Source: Bacteroidota bacterium
GTDB lineage: Bacteria; Bacteroidota; Bacteroidia; AKYH767-A; OLB10
NCBI GenBank assembly: GCA_016717325.1
Contig: JADKFV010000014.1
Span: 62,001 to 126,000, forward strand
Direction: 5' to 3'
Length of the DNA stretch: 64,000 nucleotides
In this document: positions 40,247 through 50,289 of the stretch, one piece after another
Position numbering within the stretch: the stretch's first letter is position 1
How the letters are laid out: each line of letters begins with the position of its first letter
Made by a program: the position numbers and the translations under genes
The notes under the pieces: model-generated
Seen by the model: only the letters and a program-made list of their open reading frames with translations
Told to the model about the DNA's origin: nothing
The model's database searches: none

Positions 40247-42523
40247 TTACTGTTTCACAAATTTCGTACAAATCCTTCTTTTATCGTTTTGCAAAACCAA
40301 TTGATACAAACCCGGCATGAAACTGCTAACATTAATATTTACAAACTGCTTTACTGAATCGTTCTTAGTAAATACCACTTTACCGTGTACATCGTATATT
40401 GTTATTGTTACATCATCCAAAGATGTTGCTTCCCAATTGAAATATAAATTTTCTGTAGTGGGATTAGGATAAAAACTAACAGGTGAACTCTCACTATTTT
40501 CATAAAAATATAATCCTCCCCCACTCTCGTTAAATCGTTTTACAAACTCCTGATAGTATTGATTGGCAATTGATGCATCGTGCACCATCAATGTATTTTC
40601 ATCATTCTTCGTATTTGCAGTTGTACTCCAGTTATGCGAGCCGGTAAGCACCAATGCATCCGAGGCGGGATTATCCTGATCTACAATCAGGTATTTATGG
40701 TGTAATATTCCCTGCAAGCTATTATGATCATACAATATAATTTTATTGTTCATCACATTTTCCATTATACTAAATGCAAAACCCCCTCCACTTGAAGTGT
40801 CATCCACCATCCCATTTGCATCAACATTATTCCAAACGCGATCCTGAACGGCATAAGCTAAATCGGTGCGTGTAAAAACAAAAATCGCAAATTGCAATGA
40901 ACTGTTTGCTGTTTGAATGGTACGTTCTATCTGAGCATTCACATTATCCGATGGAGAAAAATAATTTTCTACACGCTTGCCATTAATAAGAAATTCGTGG
41001 GGAGTGTTATTCGTTTTCTTTGGCCCAAACTTAATATTATTTAAATTGTACTGTGCGGCACTGCTGCCCCACATCTCTTCAAATTCAATGGTGTAAGCCT
41101 TTGCCAGCGATTTATCTTGAATGATAATTACATTGTTTGCATCGGTGTACAATTGATTGTCGCTCCAGTTTGTAGAACCCGTCCACACTATAGGGAGATT
41201 AACATCGGAAGATGCCGCATCAATAATCACAAATTTATTATGCATTATGCTATAGTAATTTGCAGGAGTATCGGGCGAAAGTAAAATTGGAATATTAGCA
41301 TTGAGTGTACTTAATCCGGCATTTACATTTTGTCCATCGGCAATAACTCGAATCTGTACACCACGGTTGTATGCATCATTAATGCCTTGAGTAATTTTAG
41401 CAATATTAAAATCATCGAAACTATAAACGGCAATGTCGATAGTGGAAACCGCACGGTCCATGTAAGCTTTCAAAGTATCGTCAATTGTGTAGTTAAGTTG
41501 TGTGGCAATATTATTTGCAGGGTTAGCAAAGTTAATATCAACGGTACGGTTAAAGTAAGTTTTAATTTCGCCCGTAGAGCCCGAAGCAGTAATAAATATT
41601 CTCTTCTCACTAAATGCAGTATCGGTGCCCAAAACCGAAATAGCTTGTACATAAATCACATCGGAAGGATTTACTCCTGTAACGGTAACCGTATGCGAAG
41701 TAACATTGCCTGTGCCGGTTAAAATTCCTAATTCGAGTGCAGGTGTTTTTCCATACAATAACTGCGATGTTGAATTTACATTTGTTTGCCAGCTTACATC
41801 GAAGCCTGTGGTAACAATATTGGTTTGGTACGGAGTGTTTAAAATACTTACTGTAGAATTTGAAATCATATCGGCCGGGTTGCGTAAAAGCAATTGGTAT
41901 TGGGTTTGATATTGAGAACATATACCAATCAAATCAACACTCGTAAAAGGAATCAGCGTTCCTACCAGTGCACTCCCCGTGCGGACATACATTACGCCCG
42001 TTTGTCCGTTGGCATTAAACTGATAAGTTGTGTTAGCTTGAAACAATGATCCGCCATTTGCAAATGTAGCATCGTCAATTCGTACCAACTGCGACTCATA
42101 AGGTTCGTCCATTTGCACAGGAGTAATAAGTGCTGGAGCGGGAAGTGCATTTCCCGATGAATTGAGTGCCCAAGAATTGACAGGTTGTATTTCGAGCAAG
42201 TTTGAATACTGAACAGTTACACCAGTCACATTCACTTCGTCACCGGTAGTGGTGGTAGAAAGTAACGTGCTAAAAACTGCTATGCCACCCGTTGCATCTT
42301 GTATGTATCTAATGCTTCCTAATTCGAATCCGTTGAGGCAAACACCTTCAACATTTACCACACTGCCAACAGGCAATGCACGTGCGGTAGCAATGCTAAT
42401 TAATTGCGCTTGGGCATTGGTTAGTGCTATCCAAAACAATATTGCAATAACACATGCACTTTTAAAGCTCACACAGTGATGTATTCTAAGAGTTGTCGTA
42501 TAAATTTTATTTTGATTACACAT
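40247..42523 (-). CDS. Secreted phospholipase D-superfamily nuclease with OB-fold domain and T9SS sorting domain
   Basis: 758 residues. The signal peptide is at about residues 22-40 (ACVIAILFWIALTNAQAQ). An N-terminal OB-fold domain contains SIRYIQDATGGIAVF. A fibronectin-like segment follows at about 225-310. Two PLD half-sites carry HKD-like motifs: MHNKFVIID (residues about 430) and LHHKYLIVD (about 620), each followed by TGSTNWS or TGSHNWS. The C-terminus is a sorting domain (FYPNPTTENLYFNW...FMPGLYQLVLQNDKRR). PLD proteins of this type act as nucleases or phosphodiesterases; secretion by T9SS places this one outside the cell or on its surface. It is downstream of the DUF5689 lipoprotein and TonB receptor genes on the same strand. 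Confidence 0.88.
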   Translation of the reverse strand: MCNQNKIYTTTLRIHHCVSFKSACVIAILFWIALTNAQAQLISIATARALPVGSVVNVEGVCLNGFELGSIRYIQDATGGIAVFSTLLSTTTTGDEVNVTGVTVQYSNLLEIQPVNSWALNSSGNALPAPALITPVQMDEPYESQLVRIDDATFANGGSLFQANTTYQFNANGQTGVMYVRTGSALVGTLIPFTSVDLIGICSQYQTQYQLLLRNPADMISNSTVSILNTPYQTNIVTTGFDVSWQTNVNSTSQLLYGKTPALELGILTGTGNVTSHTVTVTGVNPSDVIYVQAISVLGTDTAFSEKRIFITASGSTGEIKTYFNRTVDINFANPANNIATQLNYTIDDTLKAYMDRAVSTIDIAVYSFDDFNIAKITQGINDAYNRGVQIRVIADGQNVNAGLSTLNANIPILLSPDTPANYYSIMHNKFVIIDAASSDVNLPIVWTGSTNWSDNQLYTDANNVIIIQDKSLAKAYTIEFEEMWGSSAAQYNLNNIKFGPKKTNNTPHEFLINGKRVENYFSPSDNVNAQIERTIQTANSSLQFAIFVFTRTDLAYAVQDRVWNNVDANGMVDDTSSGGGFAFSIMENVMNNKIILYDHNSLQGILHHKYLIVDQDNPASDALVLTGSHNWSTTANTKNDENTLMVHDASIANQYYQEFVKRFNESGGGLYFYENSESSPVSFYPNPTTENLYFNWEATSLDDVTITIYDVHGKVVFTKNDSVKQFVNINVSSFMPGLYQLVLQNDKRRICTKFVKQ

Positions 42524-42541
42524 GATTCAAATTATTAAAGT

Positions 42542-42577
42542 AAAAAAAAACCATGCATCCCTTTCGAAATGCATGGT
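42542..42577 (-). terminator. Terminator between the DUF5689 and PLD genes
   Basis: On the minus strand the perfect 9-base stem ACCATGCAT/ATGCATGGT with a 10-base loop is followed by nine T (plus A's 42542-42550). It lies just after the DUF5689 stop, suggesting partial uncoupling of the nuclease gene. Confidence 0.8.
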
Positions 42578-42598
42578 CTGTATTATTATTAAAAAATA

Positions 42599-43990
42599 TT
42601 ATTGTACATCATTAAGGTTGCGAATTTGCAATTGCAAACCATCGTAATCGCTAACTATAACTGTAAACGTTTTTGGTGTAGTAGGGATAGGTGAAGCCGC
42701 AAATGTTGCAGAAAAGCGAGTATACAATATTGTATTATTTGTACCATCGGTAATCACATTATTGCCACTGTAAGTAGGAAAGCCCGACAGAGTAGCGTTT
42801 GAAACCTTTACCAATGTTGATTCTAAAGCATTTTGTTCCGTTACTATTTCCTGTATCGTTTTTACAACGGGTGTTACAGTTCCTGTTCCTGTTTTTACAG
42901 CTGCTGCATTCGCCACTTTATTTATTTGTAACCAGGCATGATACTCCGATAGTTCCTGCCCCGATACTTCAATCTCTACTTCGTCACCTAGTGCAAAAGT
43001 ATGCACCCCTGTAAACCTTACTACTATACCACCGGTTGCATCTTGAATAACAATATTCTTTGTATCTAAATTCAAATTGTCTTTATCGGAGGTTACAATT
43101 CCCTTAATTGTAAATGCGCCTTGCACCGTAGTAGTACTGCCTGTAAACATGCTGCGGATATTAGCAATAGTCGTTGGCGTAGCTACTCCACCGCTACCAT
43201 CGCAACGCAGGTTTACAAATGCCACATCTTTAGTATCGCGAATTTTTAACTGAAAATCGGAATTGTATTTTTGCAATACTGCCGTAAGATTTCCATTCAA
43301 ACGCGGAAGCTTTTCTCCTGCAAAATTTGCATAGCCACTATTGCGCATTAAGATTACATTGCCATTGCAATCTTGTATGTCTCTATTTTCATCCTGTTGG
43401 TTTATTGCATCAGCATAGGTATTATTATAATCGACAAATTCTACTTTTTTAAAGTATACCAATTTATTTATCAAAGCATCTGATGCCATTGTAATATCGA
43501 TTGTATCAACCGGCACAGGGTGATAATACGAACCTTTCAAAATAAAATTTGGAATCAATGCTAATGGAATGCGGCCAAGTGCACCGCTTAAATCTATGTA
43601 ACCTCCTACATTGAGCACTCCGCTGTTATCGGCTATCCACAAGCCTTTGAGTTTAACGAATACCTTGCGTCCCACCGGAAAATCGGTATAAAAATTCGAC
43701 TCATCAATTTGAAAAGCCATACCACCAGTAGCATCTTGAACAATAAGTTCCTTGTAAATATTGCCCGAACGGTCGTCAGCATTTACTATAGCTTCGATGT
43801 ATACATCATCGTTAATTTGTTTGTTTGAACCTTTGAAATAATTTTTCAAACTATCGATGGTGATTTTTGTGCCGCTAACAATTGGGTCGCTTCCGCCTGT
43901 TGGTGGTTCGTCAATTTCGTTTTTTACACACGAAGTTATTACCGCCAAAAGCGACAGCATTAAGAAATAAATTTTGAAATGTTTTTTCAT
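42599..43990 (-). CDS. DUF5689-domain lipoprotein
   Basis: 463 residues. The lipoprotein signal peptide ends LLAVITSC, with the lipobox Cys near residue 21. The body consists of DUF5689/OB-fold-like modules, each with the motif QDATGG (ELIVQDATGGMAFQID near residue 85 and NIVIQDATGGIVVRF near 320). Such lipoproteins usually accompany a TonB-dependent receptor and a secreted nuclease or phosphatase in Bacteroidota; the immediate upstream gene is such a receptor (45-base gap). Probably a surface-exposed binding partner of the receptor. The ligand is not known; nucleic acid is a reasonable guess from the neighbouring nuclease. Confidence 0.85.
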   Translation of the reverse strand: MKKHFKIYFLMLSLLAVITSCVKNEIDEPPTGGSDPIVSGTKITIDSLKNYFKGSNKQINDDVYIEAIVNADDRSGNIYKELIVQDATGGMAFQIDESNFYTDFPVGRKVFVKLKGLWIADNSGVLNVGGYIDLSGALGRIPLALIPNFILKGSYYHPVPVDTIDITMASDALINKLVYFKKVEFVDYNNTYADAINQQDENRDIQDCNGNVILMRNSGYANFAGEKLPRLNGNLTAVLQKYNSDFQLKIRDTKDVAFVNLRCDGSGGVATPTTIANIRSMFTGSTTTVQGAFTIKGIVTSDKDNLNLDTKNIVIQDATGGIVVRFTGVHTFALGDEVEIEVSGQELSEYHAWLQINKVANAAAVKTGTGTVTPVVKTIQEIVTEQNALESTLVKVSNATLSGFPTYSGNNVITDGTNNTILYTRFSATFAASPIPTTPKTFTVIVSDYDGLQLQIRNLNDVQ

Positions 43991-44035
43991 TTTATAATTA
44001 TTTAATTGATTTTTATTTTTGATATTATTTTGTGA

Positions 44036-46810
44036 TTAGTTCATTCTTAAAGCTAAGTTGATAAGAAAAGTGCGGCCGAAACCACGGAATGTTCTTGGTT
44101 GCGAAAATGTTGCGAAGTCGCCAACAGTGGTGCGATAGCGTGCTTGCTCAAATCCACCGGTTATCAAGTCTTCGTTATTAAGTATGTTGCTAACACCCAC
44201 ACTCAACACAATAAATGTAGGATGCTTAAGCGATTTGAATTTATTGTTTGCACGCCACGACCAACCACCAAAAAAGTCGACTGTCATTTGTCCTTCAAAA
44301 CCCGGCTGCTTCAAAACAGTATTCCATAATTCGCTTTCGGGAACTATCAAATCAGTTGCAGCAACTGTTCTACGGTAGGTAAACAAATCTGTATACACTT
44401 CATCGAAGTAATTTACATTCATGGTAACAAACCAAAAATTCTTGGAACGATAGGCAATGCCCACAGTAGAAGCAGATTGTGGCCCGGCAGCAATATGAAA
44501 ATTGTTGATGTATACAGTTTGATTTTCGGCAAGTGGTGCGGCTGTATTGTCTTGTGTTACGGTAAGCAGTGGTCTGTTGGTATATATATATTGCCCCAGT
44601 GCCGATACCGCACTTACAGTTATACCCAAGCCAAGGTTATACTCCACAGCAAGTTCTAATCCTTTGTGCGTTTTTTCGATTCCTGTTGTTGTGAGATTTA
44701 CAAATTGATTAAAGTCCTCACTAAAATAACTTAATGTATTTACCTGATTTTTGAACATTGTCATATACGCAACTGCGCGAGCTTTTAATCGAGGTGCGCG
44801 CAATAAGTATCCACCTTCCACAGTAGTTACTTTTTCGTTTTGAAGACTTGGTGCAACCTGATTGCGAGAACGCGGAGATAAATAAGCATTTTCGAAAAAT
44901 GGTGCACGTGTGAGTAAACCACCATTGATAAATAAATAATTACGTCCGTTTATTTTATAGGTCACCCCTGCTTTTGCCTGATAGTTTGTAAAAGATTGCT
45001 TAGCAGCTTTACCATAAGAATCATCGGGGAACAATCCGAATCTTGTATTTCCATTTCTATAGAAAGATGAGTTCGACAATTCGATACCACCAAATACATC
45101 AATTTTTTTGAACTTGATCACACTGTTTGCCCACGCGGTTCCTTTGGTTACAAAGGCATCGTAATCATATCCAAATCTGTCACCAACTTTCAATATTCTG
45201 TTTGGACGGTTTATATCGTTTTGTATTGAGGGTGCATTAACGTCAACAGCATCAAATTCGGCAAAGCGATTTACGTCAACATAAAAATCACCACCCAACA
45301 AGTCGGCAACTTCTTTGTAGTAATTCGATTTTTGCTTTTGAAACGTAAGGCCTGCATTTAAAGTTATATTTTGCCCTACCAATGTGTTGATGTAAGTATT
45401 CAAATTGAAAACACTATTTCTAACCTTTCTGTCTTCTACTATATATAATGAACGCTTACCTGTAATATTATTTCCGGCTATGCCATCTACATTTTTAAAT
45501 TCAACATTATTAAGTCTGTTAGCTTCGTACAATTCATCCCATTGTATTTGCATGGCATCGGGGTTGGCTTTTAAATACGCTGCAAGTTCCTGTGCTATTG
45601 CAGGGGTTTCATAATAGCTGGGTAAATTTTTATAATACTCAGGGCGGGGATCGGGTGCATTGTACCAATCGAAAGCCGTGCGCGAAGTAGTTCCCATAAG
45701 CATAGATGCGGCTGTTACCAGCTGTGTTCTGTCACTAATTTTCCATTCATGTGTAAGGATCGTGGTAGGTTCAAAATTCTTGGCCACATTTATATTGCGA
45801 ACTTTACCATTTTGATATCCCCACGCTGAATTGTAAAACACATCGCCTGCCAAATCAATTTGCTCCTGAGTAGCAGGTGCCGAACGTCCTGTTTTGTTTG
45901 GTGCTGCAAAAGTGGTTAAGCTCAGCATGTGCTTGTTATTTATTTTTTTGTCCACAGCAAGAAAATAACTGTACCCGTCAGAGAACGTTCCGCGAATAAA
46001 TCCTTCGTTGGCCCATCTGCGCGACACGCTACCCGATACTGCCCATCCACCTTTCATCCAGCCTGAGCCATATGTTAGCATAAAGCGGTTATCGTAAGAG
46101 CGATTGCTTAACGAGTATGAAGCCTGAATTTGCTTGCGTTGTTTAGATGCTCGGCTATCAATAAAATACGAACCTCCAATGTTACCATATGTATATGATG
46201 CAGCATTCAAACCCAGGTTGGCCTCACGACTGCGCATTACATCATTCAATCCACTCCATGTGAAGTATGCTGTACGACCGTTGGTAAGGTCTGTCATGGG
46301 CGCACCGTTCATAAGGGTGATAAAATTTTCGTCATCGTATCCGCGAAAGCGAAATCTTAGTGCACTAAAGTTAAAAGAAATGGCGGCAATAAAAACATCG
46401 CGCGATGCACTCAATGCACTGGAAATGGCTGCCGATGAAGTTTCTTTTAAATCACTCTCCGATATGGTTACTGTAGGAATATTATCGATGGCACCTTTGT
46501 TATCATCCACATGCAAAGTGGTGCGGCCGGCATCAACAGTGGCTTTATCTACCTTAACTGAAAGGGTTGTAGCTTCAAATCCATCGGCACTTATTTGTAT
46601 TGTATAAGTGTTGTAGGGCAAGTTGCTAAAGGAATAGCCACCATCAACATTGGTTACAGTTGTGGCGCCATTTTCTATAACGGTTACATTTAGTCCACTC
46701 AAACCAGCGCCTGTAGCCTCATTAGCCACTACTCCGGTGATAGTACCGGTTTGTGCCTGTAGCATTGCACAACACATAAGGCTGCACATAAAAAGTAAAA
46801 TTTTCTTCAT
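44036..46810 (-). CDS. TonB-dependent receptor (SusC/RagA-like) with CarboxypepD_reg-like domain
   Basis: 924 residues. The signal peptide (ILLFMCSLMCCAMLQAQ) is followed by a carboxypeptidase-regulatory-like beta sandwich (GTITGVVANEATGAGLSGLN, VTNVDGGYSFSNLPYNTY), then a plug domain (FRFRGYDDENFITLMNGAPM) and a 22-strand barrel ending in TFLINLALRMN. It imports large substrates across the outer membrane using TonB energy. It heads a receptor / DUF5689 lipoprotein / PLD nuclease set, which suggests uptake of products of extracellular nucleic acid or phosphodiester cleavage. No regulator gene adjoins. Confidence 0.9.
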   Translation of the reverse strand: MKKILLFMCSLMCCAMLQAQTGTITGVVANEATGAGLSGLNVTVIENGATTVTNVDGGYSFSNLPYNTYTIQISADGFEATTLSVKVDKATVDAGRTTLHVDDNKGAIDNIPTVTISESDLKETSSAAISSALSASRDVFIAAISFNFSALRFRFRGYDDENFITLMNGAPMTDLTNGRTAYFTWSGLNDVMRSREANLGLNAASYTYGNIGGSYFIDSRASKQRKQIQASYSLSNRSYDNRFMLTYGSGWMKGGWAVSGSVSRRWANEGFIRGTFSDGYSYFLAVDKKINNKHMLSLTTFAAPNKTGRSAPATQEQIDLAGDVFYNSAWGYQNGKVRNINVAKNFEPTTILTHEWKISDRTQLVTAASMLMGTTSRTAFDWYNAPDPRPEYYKNLPSYYETPAIAQELAAYLKANPDAMQIQWDELYEANRLNNVEFKNVDGIAGNNITGKRSLYIVEDRKVRNSVFNLNTYINTLVGQNITLNAGLTFQKQKSNYYKEVADLLGGDFYVDVNRFAEFDAVDVNAPSIQNDINRPNRILKVGDRFGYDYDAFVTKGTAWANSVIKFKKIDVFGGIELSNSSFYRNGNTRFGLFPDDSYGKAAKQSFTNYQAKAGVTYKINGRNYLFINGGLLTRAPFFENAYLSPRSRNQVAPSLQNEKVTTVEGGYLLRAPRLKARAVAYMTMFKNQVNTLSYFSEDFNQFVNLTTTGIEKTHKGLELAVEYNLGLGITVSAVSALGQYIYTNRPLLTVTQDNTAAPLAENQTVYINNFHIAAGPQSASTVGIAYRSKNFWFVTMNVNYFDEVYTDLFTYRRTVAATDLIVPESELWNTVLKQPGFEGQMTVDFFGGWSWRANNKFKSLKHPTFIVLSVGVSNILNNEDLITGGFEQARYRTTVGDFATFSQPRTFRGFGRTFLINLALRMN

Positions 46811-47018
46811 CTTTTGTTTTTATCTTAGGGATGGCAATGTAAAAAATAATGTAGCCATAAAAGACTTTGTTTATTAACTTAATGTGTACAAAAGTTTATG
46901 AATACTGTTGTATTATTTTGCTAATGAAAAGATAACAAAACGAAAGAGCATGGTATGTTTCAAAACAAAATAAACATATATAGATACAGTTAATTGACTC
47001 AAGATTTACAAATAAATA

Positions 47019-48849
47019 TTATCGCTTCCGCTTAAATTTGTCTTGAATATTTTTCGGCTCCATGCTTGTTAATTTTTTTTGCAGCTTCTTCCCTTTTGAT
47101 GTAAGCCGATAGCGTTGGTTTTTACTATTAGGCGCATCGGGCAAAGTCATTTCAATGTATCCTCTTTCCAAAGCAAGTTTAATATAATTGGTCATGAAAA
47201 ATTTTCGGTCCTTGATGTCTAAGGCTTGTTGTATTTCGGTTCTTTTGCTATCATTCACTAGCAGCAAAATCAATCTATTTAATTGTTCATCTTGGGGGGT
47301 ATCTTGGGGGGTATCTTGAGGGGTAACTTGCGTAGCAACTATTTTGTGCTTCAATAAAACTCCGCTTTTTGTGAGTCGGTATTTCTGATTTGGGCTTGTA
47401 GGATTTGAAGGATCCGACATTTCGATAAAACCCAGTTCTAGCGCAGGTTGCATATAGTTTTCCATAAAACTATCTCGGTGTTTTAATTGCAGTTTTTCTT
47501 GCAATTCCGATCTTTTTTCTTCACCCTCCAATACAAGAATCACCTTGTTTACTTCTATTCTACTTGCACGGTACTTGCCCGCTACTTGCCCGGTACTTGC
47601 ACGGTACTTGCTTGGAATTTGCGCAAGTACATGTGGAATATTTGGTCGGTAAAGAATAGTTTTAAAATCTTCCGCTTGAATAAATTCGGGCTCGCGAAGA
47701 CCGGCTTGTTTCGCAATTCGCACTATGTCGGCAGTGCCTGTGCCGAGGCGTTCTATATATCCAGCCAAATACATAGGCTCGGCCAAGAGTGGATTTGCCG
47801 GAACAGAAGTGTGCAACATTTTTAATTTCTGTGTGGTCCAACCTAATGGCAACGCTCCGGGGTTCCATATTTCGAGGCGGTCTGCAAATAACATCACCTG
47901 CACACTTGCATTGCTTGTATAATCGCGATGGGCAATAGCGTTTACAATGGCCTCTGTTACCACTTCTTTTGGAATTTCGTAGCCGCCTGGTATTTGTGTT
48001 TTTTGCGATCGAGTGCCTACACGATAATCCAATTTTGCAAGCACAAAATCGACAGCCTGATCCACCAATTCAAAAACAGTTCCTTTAAAAACCTTGTATG
48101 ATGGTATAGGTTTTTCAACAATGTTTGCATGAAATGAAGCACAACGCACTTCGGAATTGATAAAGAAACGTTGAGGGTACTTTCCAAATAGCAAAATCGC
48201 AGCATTGCTTATACTTAAGTCGTGCATGAGATTTAAGTGAGTGAGGATTTTTTTTACTGAATCATTTTCGGTGAGGGGGAAACCTCTTCTTGATCGCGCA
48301 ATACCCACGAATGATTTTATTTTTTCGTTTTCTAAATCGTTTGTATTGGCACGTTCGTTTACACTTGCATCAAATGGGCCAGTTCTTATAATTTCCTTTA
48401 TCTATTAAATATCGAACAAGGGAGGCATATACGGATGACTTTAGCTCTTCGATGGTGGTAAACTTTTTGCGTACTAAAACCTCTTGTGCTTTCAATATAA
48501 ATTGCTGCTCTTTAGGATGGCGTTTAATATCAGTAATGGAATTTAAAAATACTAAACGGGTTTTGTGATGTTTAGTAGCATGGTCAAATTCCAATTCTGT
48601 TGGCGACATGCCGGCTCTATTTTCAAAACCATATTGCTTGCCCAATAGTGCTAAGTAAATATCGCTATTGGCAACTTCGCGCAAATATAATTCATCGGCA
48701 CGCCTATCCACAGCCGGTAACAATTCGAACAAGAAAGGCTCAAAAAATCTTGCCAGCAACGGGTCGGCATTTATGTAATTATATAACGCTTTTCGCTCGT
48801 TACTAAATTCAGCCTGCACACTACTTATAAATATTTTCTTCTTTGCCAT
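47019..48849 (-). CDS. DUF4062 / AlbA_2-type ATP-binding regulator (apparent frameshift near 48390)
   Basis: The N-terminal DUF4062 domain (KKKIFISSVQAEFSNERKAL, REVANSDIYLALLGKQYGFE), a TIR-like fold found in signalling and conflict proteins, is followed by an ATP-binding/RecG-C-like module (IPKEVVTEAIVNAIAHRDY, LYLAGYIERLGTGTADIVR-like motif) and two winged-helix repeats separated by repeat-rich linkers. The first 159 residues end at 48370, but the bases after that stop encode the family's TGPFDA segment and continue in frame into GIARSRRGFPLTEND. I therefore join them across an indel near 48390, giving about 610 residues, the length I recall for this family. Its targets are unknown; possibly a transcription-linked stress or defence switch. 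Confidence 0.8.
47289..47324. repeat. 12-bp tandem repeat encoding TPQD units
   Basis: Three copies of ATCTTGGGGGGT (the last with one change) inside the DUF4062 gene encode TPQDTPQDTPQD in the linker before the last winged helix. Confidence 0.85.
47561..47615. repeat. 11-bp tandem repeat in the DUF4062 gene linker
   Basis: Five copies of TACTTGCACGG-like units. Because 11 is not a multiple of 3, successive units are read in three different frames, giving an 11-residue period in the protein (KYRASTGQVAG then KYRAS). Gaining or losing units other than in threes would shift the frame. Confidence 0.85.
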
Positions 48850-49212
48850 GTTAAGTTGCCAATACTGCTTTTGGTAAATTCTAATACCTCGCTACAATCT
48901 TTTGAACAAATATATAGTTGAGGCATGCTATAAAATTGAATGGTGAAAAAACAAAAAAAATAAATACCACACTTCTTTATTTTGTATAAAACTAAAAACA
49001 ACAGCAACATAATTGACTTAACAGAATCAAGATTAATTAAAAAAATGCAATTGCAACTTGAATTCGCCTGTTTCTATACAGTTCGTTCTCCAAAAAAAAC
49101 ATGAGTAATATTCCCAAATTCCTGTGTAACCTTTTAACCAAAGTTTACAAATTACAAAAATACATTTATACATGTTTGATGCGTTCTGATTAAAACTTAA
49201 AAACCAAAAGCT
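48850..49212. other. Intergenic region with no supported gene
   Basis: 363 AT-rich bases between the divergent DUF4062 and ARPP-1-like genes. It must hold both promoters. TACATTTA and TACATGTTTG near 49160-49180 are only partial matches to the -7 consensus. No hairpins or small ORFs that I can support. Confidence 0.4.
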
Positions 49213-50179
49213 ATGCAAAAAATTAAAGTACTTGTTCTGCTTGTGTTACTTGCATCATCAACATTTGCACAATACAACACAAAAAATCTTGTTATCGAAA
49301 GCCAACAAACTTTCTTCGGGATTCGTTTTCAAAAATCTTGCATTGTATCCCATTCATGCAAAGCAATCATTTGTTACTGCACACAAGAATGTAGGAAAGT
49401 ATTTGCCCCTGAAAAAAGCTATTGAAAACAAAAAGTTAAAAATTACTGAAATGGAAAGTGGTGGTACTGTTAATACCCTCTATGCACAAAACTCATCTAA
49501 CGATACTGTGATTATTCTTGGTGGAGAAATTGTAAAAGGCGGCAAGCAAGACAGAATGATTGCACAGGATGTGTTGATACCTCCCGGCAACAAGAAAATA
49601 AATCTTTCTGTTTATTGTGTAGAGCAACACCGCTGGTCTTCGAACGATTCAAGAGGCAATGCATCCAATTCTGCGCCTGCGTCATTCAGCACCTCTTATA
49701 ACATGTCGGGCACAGAAGTGCGCAAAGCTGCATTAGTAAACAAAAACCAATCGAATGTGTGGCAAAAGGTGAGTGAAACAAACACTAAAAACAATACAAC
49801 AAATGCAACAGGTACGTATACAGCAATGGATAATAATGTTGGTTACAAAAAAGATATAGATGTATACACTGCTTACTTTAAAAAACAATTTGCAATGCAA
49901 TCAGATGTAATAGGTTTTATAGCTGTATCGGGCGATAAAATATTAGGCTGCGACCTTTTTGCCACCAACGCTTTGTTTACACAGCAACTCGATAATCTTA
50001 TAAACTCTTTCGCTACCGAAGCAATTACCTCAGGAAAAAAACCAGCCGTTGCATACAACAAGATAATAGCATACTACAACGATTTTTTAGCTGATGAAAC
50101 TAAGCAAGACGAAAAAATAAAAAACAACGGAACCCAATTAAAAATAAAACAAACCAAATTGCATATAGCTCATTATTGA
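49213..50179 (+). CDS. ARPP-1/DUF6569-like secreted protein (apparent frameshift near 49315)
   Basis: The ATG at 49213 gives a signal peptide (KIKVLVLLVLLASSTFAQ). The frame breaks near 49315; removing one base in TTTCTTC continues into FVFKNLALYPIHAKQ and the rest. The conserved core IILGGEIVKGGKQDRMIAQ followed by DVLIPPGNKKINLSVYCVEQ and HRW is the signature of the ARPP-1 family (associated with ARG and rhodanese-phosphatase genes). Merged length is about 320 residues. Biochemical function is unknown; it should be periplasmic or secreted. A Cys and acidic residues in the core are the only candidate active-site features. Confidence 0.7.
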
Positions 50180-50289
50180 TGCACAGACTGCAAGGTATAT
50201 TGTTTTAATTTTATAACAGCAATCAGTTAAATTCAAAAGTTGGGATTGACAGATTGTTATAAGAAAAACGCATCACATTGCAAAACTTC

